A stretch of DNA of 7,713 nt from JAEMQF01 sp049297615 (GTDB lineage: Bacteria > Pseudomonadota > Gammaproteobacteria > Burkholderiales > Burkholderiaceae_C). The notes under the pieces were generated by a model, which searched no databases, was not told where the DNA came from, and worked only from the letters and a program-made list of their open reading frames with translations. A program made the position numbers and the translations under genes. Within the stretch, counting starts at the first letter, position 1; each line of letters opens with the position of its first letter. The stretch spans positions 1 through 7,713 of the forward strand of contig JBAQUQ010000033.1 in NCBI GenBank assembly GCA_049297615.1, in the 5' to 3' direction. Shown one piece after another: positions 1 to 5,643 of this stretch.

Positions 1-112
1 CGCCGATGCCCATGCCGCCCTGCACGATGGGCAGCAGGGTGCGCGCGCCGAGCACGAGCGGTGCAAGGCCGCTGCGCTCGAGCAGCGGGGCAAGGTCGGG
101 GTGGAGGTGCAT
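1..112 (-). CDS. Nitronate monooxygenase-like flavin oxidoreductase, N-terminus only (partial)
   Basis: Reading leftwards from an ATG at 112-110, the frame stays open to the window edge and gives 37 codons. The peptide starts MHLHPDLAPLLERSGLAP and contains LLPIVQGGMGIG. A hydrophobic PIVQGGMG segment right after a short N-terminal lead is typical of the 2-nitropropane dioxygenase / nitronate monooxygenase family. These are FMN-dependent TIM-barrel enzymes that oxidise nitronates, and the family also includes FabK-like reductases. An AGGAG (116-120 on the complement) lies just ahead of the ATG, though the spacing is short. The rest of the gene, including the flavin- and substrate-binding residues, lies outside the window, so the exact enzyme cannot be told. 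Its GC-rich codon use matches the genes at the right end, so I read it as resident chromosome rather than part of the insert. Confidence 0.72.
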   Translation of the reverse strand, partial: MHLHPDLAPLLERSGLAPLVLGARTLLPIVQGGMGIG

Positions 113-157
113 CGGCTCCTGCGTCGAGGCAGGGAGAGTGCCGCATTCGACGCGCTC

Positions 158-181
158 GCCGCTTGATATGGAACAAGCGGC
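158..181. repeat. Perfect inverted repeat, 8-bp arms, 8-nt loop
   Basis: GCCGCTTG (158-165) is mirrored exactly by CAAGCGGC (174-181) around the AT-rich loop ATATGGAA. It sits 46 bp upstream of the nitronate monooxygenase-like start codon, in the likely promoter zone of that gene. It could be an operator or an mRNA hairpin. No T-run follows it on either strand, so I do not call it a terminator. Confidence 0.5.
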
Positions 182-325
182 AGTGGTTTGACCGCCGTGC
201 GCCGGCTTAGCCCGCTGCTCGATTCGTCGGTTTCGAGGCTCTTGGCACAGGCCCGCTCGGCTTGGTCATGTCGTCATGCCTGCTGCCGGTGTGACTGGGG
301 TTGCCAGCGGCCGCGAGGCCGACAG

Positions 326-341
326 GCACATGTCGATGTGC
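326..341. repeat. Short perfect inverted repeat, 6-bp arms
   Basis: GCACAT (326-331) and ATGTGC (336-341) flank a GTCG loop. It is a compact palindrome inside the gene-free stretch. At this length it may be chance. No neighbouring start codon gives it an obvious regulatory role. Confidence 0.35.
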
Positions 342-817
342 ACCTCGAAGGGGCACAAGACCCGGCCGCTGCTGGTACGCTGAAGAAGATTCGGCTCGGC
401 CAGCACCTCGACATCATCATCAACGCGCCAAACTTCGCACGCCAACCGGTATGCCAGATGCCGCACCGATATGGGCCCCTAACCCTGCAGCGCATGCAGC
501 AGAGCTCAGCGACGCTCGGTGAGCTTGCCGAAGAAGCTACGCTCCACGCCAATCGGCGGTCAGCCTGATCGATAGCGCTCGCTTCGTCATGTCGTGCTCC
601 TCACCGCATCGACCGCAGCATTGAGGCGTCACTTCCTTGAAGCGAGTGATTAGCCTCACCTTCAGTGTTGACACGGATGCGAACGTTTCCGAGTGCCAGC
701 ACGTTCAGACTGGCGGCCTTGCTCGAATGCCCTACCGCTACCGGCCAATGCTGGCGATGGGCGTGCCCACAGAACACCGATGCGGCGATGCGCGGAAGTA
801 CAGGGCTGCGGCAACCA

Positions 818-841
818 CTGGCGCCGCGGCTGGCGCCGAGG
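818..841. repeat. Tandem direct repeat, two 12-bp units
   Basis: CTGGCGCCGCGG (818-829) is followed immediately by CTGGCGCCGAGG (830-841), with 11 of 12 bases identical. Each unit contains the palindrome GGCGCC. It lies about 60-80 bp upstream of the methyltransferase start, so it could be a tandem protein-binding site or simple slippage. Confidence 0.45.
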
Positions 842-866
842 GCCGGCTACTAAGTATCGCGGCCCT
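839..866. repeat. Inverted repeat upstream of the methyltransferase gene
   Basis: AGGGCCG (839-845) pairs exactly with CGGCCCT (860-866) across a 14-nt loop that contains the AT-rich stretch TACTAAGTAT. The right arm ends 33 nt before the methyltransferase ATG, so the element falls where a promoter, operator or 5' leader hairpin would be expected. No controller-protein gene is visible nearby. Confidence 0.4.
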
Positions 867-899
867 TCCTCCACCCGTAGACGAGCTTAGGCAAGCGCT

Positions 900-1796
900 A
901 TGTGTGACACTTTCAAGATGAATCAAGAGCAAACAACGTCGAATAGAGGCAGCCAAGGGCAAGGCATTCCACCCGACAATTCGGTATATCGAGCGCCATT
1001 GCTGAAATGGCCCGGCGGTAAGAGGTCTGTAGTTAAACTGATACTTGAGCATGTTCCTGCGGATTTCCGCACTTACTACGAGCCGTTCTTCGGTGGGGGA
1101 GCACTATTCTTTGCTCTGGACCCAGATCGAGCTGTGATTGGAGATTTGAACGAGGAGCTAGTTAATTGCTATCAAGTGGTTAAGAATGAACCAAACGCAC
1201 TAATAGAAGTTATTCGAACATTCAAGAACGACGAGGCAACATACTATCGGATTAGAAATTATAAGCCAAGAACGATCATCCGACGTGCAGCACGCCTGCT
1301 CTATTTGACTCGACTCTCATTCAACGGAATTCATAGAGTTAATTTGAATGGTGACTTCAATGTTCCATATGGTCGTAAAACGCATCTCGCTAGTTTCGAT
1401 GAAGATTCAATCCGAGATTCCAGCGTAGCACTGAGCAACGCGCGAATCGTATTCGGTGATTTTGAGGTAATTACGGCAGATGCATCTTTCGGTGATCTGA
1501 TATATTTCGATCCTCCATACACTGTCGCACACGCAGATAACGGTTTCTTGAAATATAACGAGAGAATATTTTCTTGGGCGGATCAGCTGAGGCTGGCGCG
1601 GCACGCTCGTTCACTTGCGTGCCGCGGGTGTACTGTCATAGTTAGCAACGCTGACCACGAGTCCGTTCGTCAGCTCTATGACCACGCACTCACGGAAACA
1701 ATCGAGCGCTTTTCCGTGATTTCCGCTTCAAGGGAACATCGGCGCTTAATCACCGAGTGCCTGTTTGTCCTATCTGGGGAGAAGCGCCTTGCTTGA
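900..1796 (+). CDS. D12-class (Dam/DpnIIA-like) adenine-N6 DNA methyltransferase
   Basis: This 298-residue enzyme is expected to transfer methyl from S-adenosylmethionine to N6 of adenine in a short DNA site. Visible motifs in order are: KWPGGK (residues 36-41); the SAM-binding motif EPFFGGGALFF (61-71); the DNA-reading segment FNGIHRVN...FNVPYGR (141-159); and the catalytic DPPY (204-207). The layout and the FNG/RVN/FNVPYGR block closely resemble GATC methylases such as Dam and M.DpnIIA, so GATC specificity is plausible but inferred. The length is normal for the family, with about 30 extra N-terminal residues. The ATG at 900 has only a weak TAGG eight bases upstream; an in-frame ATG at 918 is the alternative. 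Codon use is much more AT-rich than in the flanking genes, which suggests horizontal transfer. The 3' end overlaps the next gene by 8 nt, implying joint translation. Confidence 0.93.
   Translation: MCDTFKMNQEQTTSNRGSQGQGIPPDNSVYRAPLLKWPGGKRSVVKLILEHVPADFRTYYEPFFGGGALFFALDPDRAVIGDLNEELVNCYQVVKNEPNALIEVIRTFKNDEATYYRIRNYKPRTIIRRAARLLYLTRLSFNGIHRVNLNGDFNVPYGRKTHLASFDEDSIRDSSVALSNARIVFGDFEVITADASFGDLIYFDPPYTVAHADNGFLKYNERIFSWADQLRLARHARSLACRGCTVIVSNADHESVRQLYDHALTETIERFSVISASREHRRLITECLFVLSGEKRLA
1776..1781 (+). promoter_or_regulatory. Ribosome binding site that fixes the TTG start of the large effector gene
   Basis: GGGGAG lies inside the last codons of the methyltransferase gene, seven bases before the TTG at 1789. 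The first in-frame TTG, at 1765, has no such site, so 1789 is the better start. Placing the ribosome site within the upstream gene is a classic arrangement for translational coupling. Confidence 0.6.
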
Positions 1797-4113
1797 TAAC
1801 GTATTTCAACGCGATGCCCTTGGAAGTCTTGCCCGCGCGAATTCGAAGCCTTTCCATAGCCAAAGCCTAAATAACAAGCTCGTGCCTGATGTAGTTGCCA
1901 CCGGTTGGACCGTTGTCAAGGCAGGCAACTGGACCTCGAGGTTGACCAAACCGAAAGCGCGTTCGACTCTTTTAGAGCACCGCGTATGGACAATGTTGTA
2001 TCGGATGGGTCTGCCCTACTTGTCAGGCGATGGGGGTGGCTCGCTCTTGCTGCAAGACCCGCTAAATTCAAGGGTCAAGAATCAGCTGGATGTGGTTGCT
2101 ATCGATGATGAACTTGCGATGGCTTTCGAATGTAAAGCAGCAGACAAGCTCACCAGGCGACCACTATTCCAGGAGGAACTCGCCAAGCATGCAAGCTTTC
2201 GTGAACGCTTCATTCGTGCCGTCAACTCAAACGAAACCTGGAAATCAGGTGGAAAGCGAATCGCTGTACTGGCATTCTTCCTAGAGAATATTATTCTCTC
2301 GGAGAACGATCGAGAGCGTGCAAAGGAGGCAAACGTACTGTTGTTCGACGATGGTGATCTCGATTATTATGAAAAGCTTGTTAATCACATTGGCCCTGCC
2401 GCGCGGTATCAGTTTTACGCGGATGCAGTTCCGGGAAGGATAATACCTGGTCTCACGATACGCGTGCCAGCCGTCAAGACTAAAATGGGCGGCCACAATT
2501 GCTACACTTTCCCGATTTCGCCTGAGTATCTACTTAAGATTGCATACGTCTCACATCGCGCCCGAGGTAAAGCTTCAGACATCCATGCTTATCAACGCAT
2601 GATGGCAAAATCGCGCCTAGCCAAGATTCGCGATTACATATATGACGATGGAATATTCCCAACAAATATCGTCCTCAACATAGAGAAGAAATTTATTAAC
2701 TTCCAAAGAGTCAAACAAGAAAACACCGAAGAAGAACAGAACGCTAGCGGTTCTCTCGGTTGGTTAGAGATAAGGCCGGCCTACAAGTCTGCCTGGGTAA
2801 TAGACGGGCAACATAGACTTTTTGCGTATTCTGGTCACCCTAGAGCAGCCAAGAGCCATTTATCAGTTCTCTCCTTTGAGGGGCTGAGTCCAAGCATTCA
2901 AGCCGGTTTATTTGTCGACATCAATGCAAAGCAGAAGAGTGTTAAGCAATCACTGCTTCAGGAACTAGACGCAGAGTTGCATTGGGAGTCCGATCGCGTT
3001 GCAGATCGTGTTCGTGCCGTCGTTTCAAAGGTCGTGCAGGTGCTTGATGCCGACAAAGGTTCTCCGCTTTATGGGCGGGTTCTCACTGCCGATGTGCAAA
3101 AGGATTCCAGTCGATGTATTTCATTCACGAGCCTATATCGAGCTATCGCAAAACCACGGTTATACGTGGTCAAGGAGAGTAAGGGTGAGGTCTTGGAATA
3201 CGGCCCGCTTTGGGGTGGTGACAACGACAGAACGCTCAAGCGCACAAGTCGTTCAATTAAGTCTTGGCTTACGCCGATTCGAGATGCTGCGCCTGATTGG
3301 TGGGAACTTGGCTCAGCCGATGGTGGTGGATTAACGATGAACGACGGCATCACCGCCTGTTTGAACGTACTGGATAGCGTTCTAGAGCACGTAGAGAAGT
3401 CTTCGGGGCCGCTGGTAACGCGAGACGATGGAGATCTCTGTAGCTTAATCGAGCCGTATGCAGTCACACTGGGCGCGCACCTCGGATCAATGTCTGCTGA
3501 GAAGCGAAAAAGCTTTCGCGATTTGCGCGGCGTGCAGGGTCAGACCTATCGCACTCGCCAGCTACAAATCGCGTTGCGCACGAAATATCCGTCTTTCGAC
3601 CCGCCAGGGCTGGATGATTTCTTTAAACGCGAGAGCGAACAAACAAATCTCAAAGCGAAGATATCAATCGACCATATCGAACAAATGGCACAGTCAATAA
3701 TTATTCAAGAGCTTAGGCAGAACTTCAAGGCGACCAGGGAGTCTTGGTGGCTCGACGGCGTTCCTAAGCAAGTTCGACTTACCGTCAGCCAGCGCGGGGA
3801 GCAAGATGACAAACGGCGAGGATCGATGGAGGCTTACTTTGATCTGATGGACTACCGGAAAATAGTGGTTGACCAATGGCAGATATTCCAGAACATCCTT
3901 GGCTATGGCAAAAAGAGCGAGAGCAAGGATCGTCAGACAAAGTGGTTTGTCGAGGTGAATGACTGGAGAAACGTAGTTGCACATCCTTCATCCGGAAAGA
4001 CGGTTTCTCTGGAAGAGCTAGCGAAGCTCGTTATGTACGAAACCTGGCTAAAGGGCCGCCAGCAGGGTACGGAAGGCATCGTAGAGAGCTCGGAAAACGA
4101 AAGCGCGGAATAG
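1789..4113 (+). CDS. Fused PD-(D/E)XK-like nuclease / DGQHR (DndB-like) / HEPN-motif protein
   Basis: From the TTG at 1789 the protein has 774 residues (782 if started at 1765); numbering here is for 774. Residues about 60-200 look like a restriction-endonuclease fold: NQLDVVAID with D101, then FECKA with E114 and K116, the D-x(12)-E-x-K spacing of PD-(D/E)XK nucleases. Residues about 240-500 carry the signature WVIDGQHRLFAY (DGQHR at 339-343) and LFVDIN (375-379), as in DGQHR-domain proteins such as DndB of phosphorothioate systems. The last 150 residues are helical-looking and end with DWRNVVAHP, where R727-N728...H732 matches the Rx4H motif of HEPN domains, often RNases. No membrane segments are seen. 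It overlaps the methyltransferase by 8 nt and shares its AT-rich codon use. I infer a DNA/RNA-targeting defence effector paired with the methylase. The DGQHR assignment is firm, the nuclease call fairly good and the HEPN call tentative. Confidence 0.85.
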   Translation: MLDNVFQRDALGSLARANSKPFHSQSLNNKLVPDVVATGWTVVKAGNWTSRLTKPKARSTLLEHRVWTMLYRMGLPYLSGDGGGSLLLQDPLNSRVKNQLDVVAIDDELAMAFECKAADKLTRRPLFQEELAKHASFRERFIRAVNSNETWKSGGKRIAVLAFFLENIILSENDRERAKEANVLLFDDGDLDYYEKLVNHIGPAARYQFYADAVPGRIIPGLTIRVPAVKTKMGGHNCYTFPISPEYLLKIAYVSHRARGKASDIHAYQRMMAKSRLAKIRDYIYDDGIFPTNIVLNIEKKFINFQRVKQENTEEEQNASGSLGWLEIRPAYKSAWVIDGQHRLFAYSGHPRAAKSHLSVLSFEGLSPSIQAGLFVDINAKQKSVKQSLLQELDAELHWESDRVADRVRAVVSKVVQVLDADKGSPLYGRVLTADVQKDSSRCISFTSLYRAIAKPRLYVVKESKGEVLEYGPLWGGDNDRTLKRTSRSIKSWLTPIRDAAPDWWELGSADGGGLTMNDGITACLNVLDSVLEHVEKSSGPLVTRDDGDLCSLIEPYAVTLGAHLGSMSAEKRKSFRDLRGVQGQTYRTRQLQIALRTKYPSFDPPGLDDFFKRESEQTNLKAKISIDHIEQMAQSIIIQELRQNFKATRESWWLDGVPKQVRLTVSQRGEQDDKRRGSMEAYFDLMDYRKIVVDQWQIFQNILGYGKKSESKDRQTKWFVEVNDWRNVVAHPSSGKTVSLEELAKLVMYETWLKGRQQGTEGIVESSENESAE

Positions 4114-4262
4114 AGACGTGATACCGCTCATTCCAAGCGTGGATTCTGACCGGAGCTCGCTCGCTCACTGGGCTTTACTCCCTCAACCCAACTAAAGCAA
4201 TGGACTGTTTGAGTCGTTTTTGTCGGTGTTAGCCACCGCAATACCCAACCGCTCAGGGGTAC

Positions 4263-4290
4263 TTGACATGCACCTGGGTTTGTGTACAGT
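4263..4290 (+). promoter_or_regulatory. Sigma70-like promoter of the HNH gene
   Basis: A perfect -35 box TTGACA (4263-4268) and a -10 box TACAGT (4285-4290, four of six consensus bases) are separated by 16 bp. Transcription would start near 4297, about 28 nt before the ATG at 4325. This places the promoter downstream of the in-frame ATG at 4220 and so supports the shorter HNH protein. Confidence 0.6.
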
Positions 4291-4291
4291 A
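4272..4291. promoter_or_regulatory. LexA-like (SOS box) operator overlapping the HNH promoter
   Basis: The site has CTG (4274-4276), ten bases, then CAG (4287-4289), the CTG-N10-CAG spacing of the proteobacterial LexA box. By my alignment it matches the E. coli 20-bp consensus at 13 positions, and the right half TGTACAGTA is nearly ideal. The left half (ACCTGGGTT) is weaker. It covers the promoter spacer and the -10 box, where a bound repressor would block RNA polymerase. Binding is inferred, not shown. Confidence 0.45.
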
Positions 4292-4310
4292 TTGGCATCC
4301 TTCATTTTGC

Positions 4311-4316
4311 AGGGAG
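4311..4316 (+). promoter_or_regulatory. Ribosome binding site of the HNH gene
   Basis: AGGGAG ends eight bases before the ATG at 4325. It is the best ribosome site in the region and decides the start of the HNH protein. Confidence 0.6.
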
Positions 4317-4324
4317 CAATCGTT

Positions 4325-4621
4325 ATGGCACGGGCACCGAGTACTGATATCAATGGACGACCATTCGCCCAAACCACCATTGGCGCGGTATGGCGAAAGG
4401 GCCGCGTAATCGCAACACACGATTCAAACGTATGGCGGCACGACATGTGCGGTCAAGTAATGAAGTTCGACGAGTATGGCAAAGTCAATTCGAAGTTCGG
4501 ATGGGAAGTTGACCATGTCAAACCAGTCACGAGGGACGGAACCGACGACATAGCCAACCTCCAACCACTTCAATGGGAAGACAATCGCCGAAAGGGCGAT
4601 ACGTTTCCTTGGAATTGCTAG
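4325..4621 (+). CDS. Small HNH endonuclease
   Basis: The 98-residue protein belongs to the compact HNH (beta-beta-alpha metal) nuclease group, which nicks or cuts DNA with a single divalent metal. The motif is in the C-terminal half: WEVDHVKPV with D63-H64 (H64 would activate water), DDIANLQPLQWEDN with N78, and N87 followed by K90 in NRRKGD. The third position is Asn, so this is the H-N-N subtype. Only one internal Cys (C42) precedes the motif, so a zinc-binding CxxC pair is absent. The upstream part (GAVWRKGRVI...WRHDMCG) is a lead seen in many small stand-alone HNH proteins. The frame is open from an ATG at 4220, but the promoter and ribosome site both favour 4325. It has its own promoter with a LexA-like box, so it may be DNA-damage inducible. 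It could be a restriction or repair nuclease or a phage-type HNH; a role with the two upstream genes is inferred from proximity only. Confidence 0.88.
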   Translation: MARAPSTDINGRPFAQTTIGAVWRKGRVIATHDSNVWRHDMCGQVMKFDEYGKVNSKFGWEVDHVKPVTRDGTDDIANLQPLQWEDNRRKGDTFPWNC

Positions 4622-4674
4622 CCTAGGTCGTTCGCCAATTTAGCAGGGGCGCCCCGGGCGGTGCCTTGTCAGCG

Positions 4675-4718
4675 AAGGTAGTGTCGGTCGCTAACCTTTC
4701 GTCCCACCGGACTACCTT
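4675..4718. repeat. Inverted repeat in the intergenic gap after the HNH gene
   Basis: AAGGTAGT (4675-4682) is mirrored exactly by ACTACCTT (4711-4718) over a 28-nt loop. The loop also holds CTAACCTT (4691-4698), a near copy of the right arm that could pair with the left arm instead. A second repeat, CACCGG (4705-4710) and CCGGTG (4725-4730), interlocks with it. The cluster may be a folded RNA, a protein-binding site or a relic of an insertion end. It is too weak to name. Confidence 0.4.
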
Positions 4719-4726
4719 TGGCAGCC

Positions 4727-4754
4727 GGTGAACTCAAACGATGAGCCACCTTTT
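4727..4754 (+). terminator. Possible weak intrinsic terminator after the HNH gene
   Basis: GGTG (4727-4730), a two-base bulge and CTCA (4733-4736) can pair with TGAG (4742-4745), one base and CACC (4747-4750) around the loop AACGA. TTTT (4751-4754) follows directly. The stem is interrupted and the T-run short, so termination would be modest. It would separate the plus-strand cassette from the converging cbbY-type gene, whose stop codon is at 4837. Confidence 0.3.
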
Positions 4755-4836
4755 GCGGCGTCGCTGTCACATCGGTACTGACCGGGTGCGTCTGCGGAGA
4801 GCGATCGCTGTCGGCTCGGCCTTGCACGCGGATGAT

Positions 4837-5640
4837 TCAGAGGTCGTCGCCGAACTGCGAGACCGATTCCATTTGCGCAGCCCAGCCTTCGATGTCGGCC
4901 AGGCTGACTGTCGCGCTGTCACCAGGTTCGGCGTCGAGCGCCGGGCGCCAGCCGCGCCGCTCGTGCAGTCCGGGGCCGATGGCGATGGCGCTGTCGATCG
5001 ACGCGTCGGCGAAGTAGTGGCTGCGCGTCACGACCACCGGAATGTCGGCGGCGCGAGCCGCAGCCGCTCCGCCGGGCGAGTCTTCGATCGCCACTGCCTG
5101 CAGCGGGCCGATGCCGAAAGCATCGAGCGCGCTCAGCGCGATCTGGTAAGCCTGTGGGTCGGGCTTCTTGCGCTGCACGTCTTCGCCGCACACGACGACC
5201 GAAAACCACTCGGTCCAGCTCTGCCCCAGGTGGAAGCGCAGCAGTGCGTCGACATTGCTGCGGCTCGTCGTCGTCACGATGCCCATGCGCGTGCCGCGCT
5301 CGCGGCACTCCTGCATCAGCTCGGGCACGCCGCCGCGCAGGGTGATGCGGCCCTCGCGCACGAGTTCGGCGTAGAACCCGTTCTTGCGCCGGTGCAGTTC
5401 GCGCACCAGGGCTTCGCGCTCGTCGGGCAGCGCCGGAGCGTCGCTGCGCAGGCGCATGTCGTGCAACAGGCGTTCGCGTCCGCCGGTGATGCGCAGCAGC
5501 GCGCCGTAGTGGGCCTCGTCCCAGCGCCATGGCAGGCCGCAGGCCTGGAACGCCGAGTTGAACGCGACGCGGTGGCCGTCGCGCTCGCTTTCCGCGAGCA
5601 CGCCGTCGACATCCCATAACAGGGCTTTCAGTTCGGCCAT
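4837..5640 (-). CDS. cbbY: CbbY-type HAD-family sugar phosphatase
   Basis: This 267-residue protein is a haloacid dehalogenase-superfamily hydrolase with all four catalytic motifs: WDVDGVLAESER with nucleophile D10 and acid/base D12; IVTTTS (121-126); KKPDP with K159; and EDSPGG with E186 and D187. The helical cap between motifs I and II is of the CbbY/beta-phosphoglucomutase type. CbbY proteins of autotrophs remove a phosphate from xylulose-1,5-bisphosphate, a misfire product that inhibits Rubisco. That role fits the neighbouring transketolase and phosphoglycolate phosphatase genes but is inferred. GAGGT (5647-5651 on the complement) precedes the ATG by about five bases and abuts the stop of the upstream gene. 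Only 3 nt separate the two genes, so they share a transcript. The final ~40 residues extend beyond the core fold. It could instead act on another sugar phosphate. Confidence 0.85.
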   Translation of the reverse strand: MAELKALLWDVDGVLAESERDGHRVAFNSAFQACGLPWRWDEAHYGALLRITGGRERLLHDMRLRSDAPALPDEREALVRELHRRKNGFYAELVREGRITLRGGVPELMQECRERGTRMGIVTTTSRSNVDALLRFHLGQSWTEWFSVVVCGEDVQRKKPDPQAYQIALSALDAFGIGPLQAVAIEDSPGGAAAARAADIPVVVTRSHYFADASIDSAIAIGPGLHERRGWRPALDAEPGDSATVSLADIEGWAAQMESVSQFGDDL

Positions 5641-5643
5641 GTT

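Larger units (their letters stand above)
113..899. other. Long intergenic stretch without a convincing gene
   Basis: These 787 bases are GC-rich and hold several overlapping open frames of 60-130 codons on both strands. None shows a recognisable domain, a good ribosome binding site or protein-like composition: the peptides are rich in Arg, Ala, Cys and Pro, as expected from random GC-rich DNA. I found no tRNA, integrase, transposase or CRISPR repeat here. It does contain small repeats: inverted repeats at 158-181, 326-341 and 839-866, and a tandem 12-mer at 818-841. It must contain the promoter of the nitronate monooxygenase-like gene (left end) and probably that of the methyltransferase gene (right end), but I see no strong sigma70 match close to the latter. 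It could be a decayed gene or older insertion scar. Confidence 0.55.
900..4621. other. Low-GC accessory insert carrying three DNA-processing genes
   Basis: Base composition drops sharply across the three plus-strand genes. For example, bases 2641-2700 are 32% GC by count, whereas bases 5401-5460 in the neighbouring phosphatase gene are 77%. All three genes run opposite to the minus-strand genes on both sides and all encode DNA-modifying or DNA-cutting proteins. This is the profile of a horizontally acquired defence cassette placed between a cbb-type operon and the nitronate monooxygenase-like gene. The exact borders are not visible: no integrase, tRNA, transposase or convincing flanking direct repeat was found, and composition is already GC-rich again in 113-899 and after about 4640. 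Confidence 0.7.

Noticed and set aside
266..466. Minus-strand 66-codon open frame that looks slightly protein-like (VEVLAEPNLLQ)
   Set aside because: Too short, no recognisable family and no ribosome site; could be a gene relic but cannot be supported.
188..568. Plus-strand 126-codon open frame in the left gap
   Set aside because: No domain, no ribosome site and a Cys/Arg/Ala-rich composition expected from GC-rich non-coding DNA; overlapping frames on the other strand are equally long.
668..696. TTGACA at 668-673 as a methylase promoter
   Set aside because: No -10 match at the right distance (GAGTGC at 691-696), and it lies more than 200 bp from the start codon.
637..921. Plus-strand 94-codon open frame running into the methylase start
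   Set aside because: Overlaps the methylase start in another frame, has no motif, and its peptide is low-complexity Ala/Arg in the second half.
4224..4238. CGGTG-TTAGC-CACCG hairpin as a terminator of the large effector gene
   Set aside because: Only five base pairs, and the T-run lies before the stem, not after it, on the coding strand.
4220..4324. Longer HNH protein starting at ATG 4220
   Set aside because: It would start upstream of the promoter and ribosome site found at 4263-4316, and the extra 35 residues resemble no HNH lead sequence.
4622..4760. Integron attC site, suggested by paired arms and GTTAG/CTAAC-like sequences
   Set aside because: No correctly placed RYYYAAC and GTTRRRY core pair bounds the repeats, and there is no integrase gene.
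4800..4809. AGCGATCGCT palindrome as a HIP1-type repeat
   Set aside because: A single copy; not evidence for a cyanobacterial repeat family or a special site, though it does include one GATC.
4741..5619. Plus-strand 292-codon open frame
   Set aside because: It is the antisense shadow of the cbbY-type gene, which has all four HAD motifs on the minus strand.
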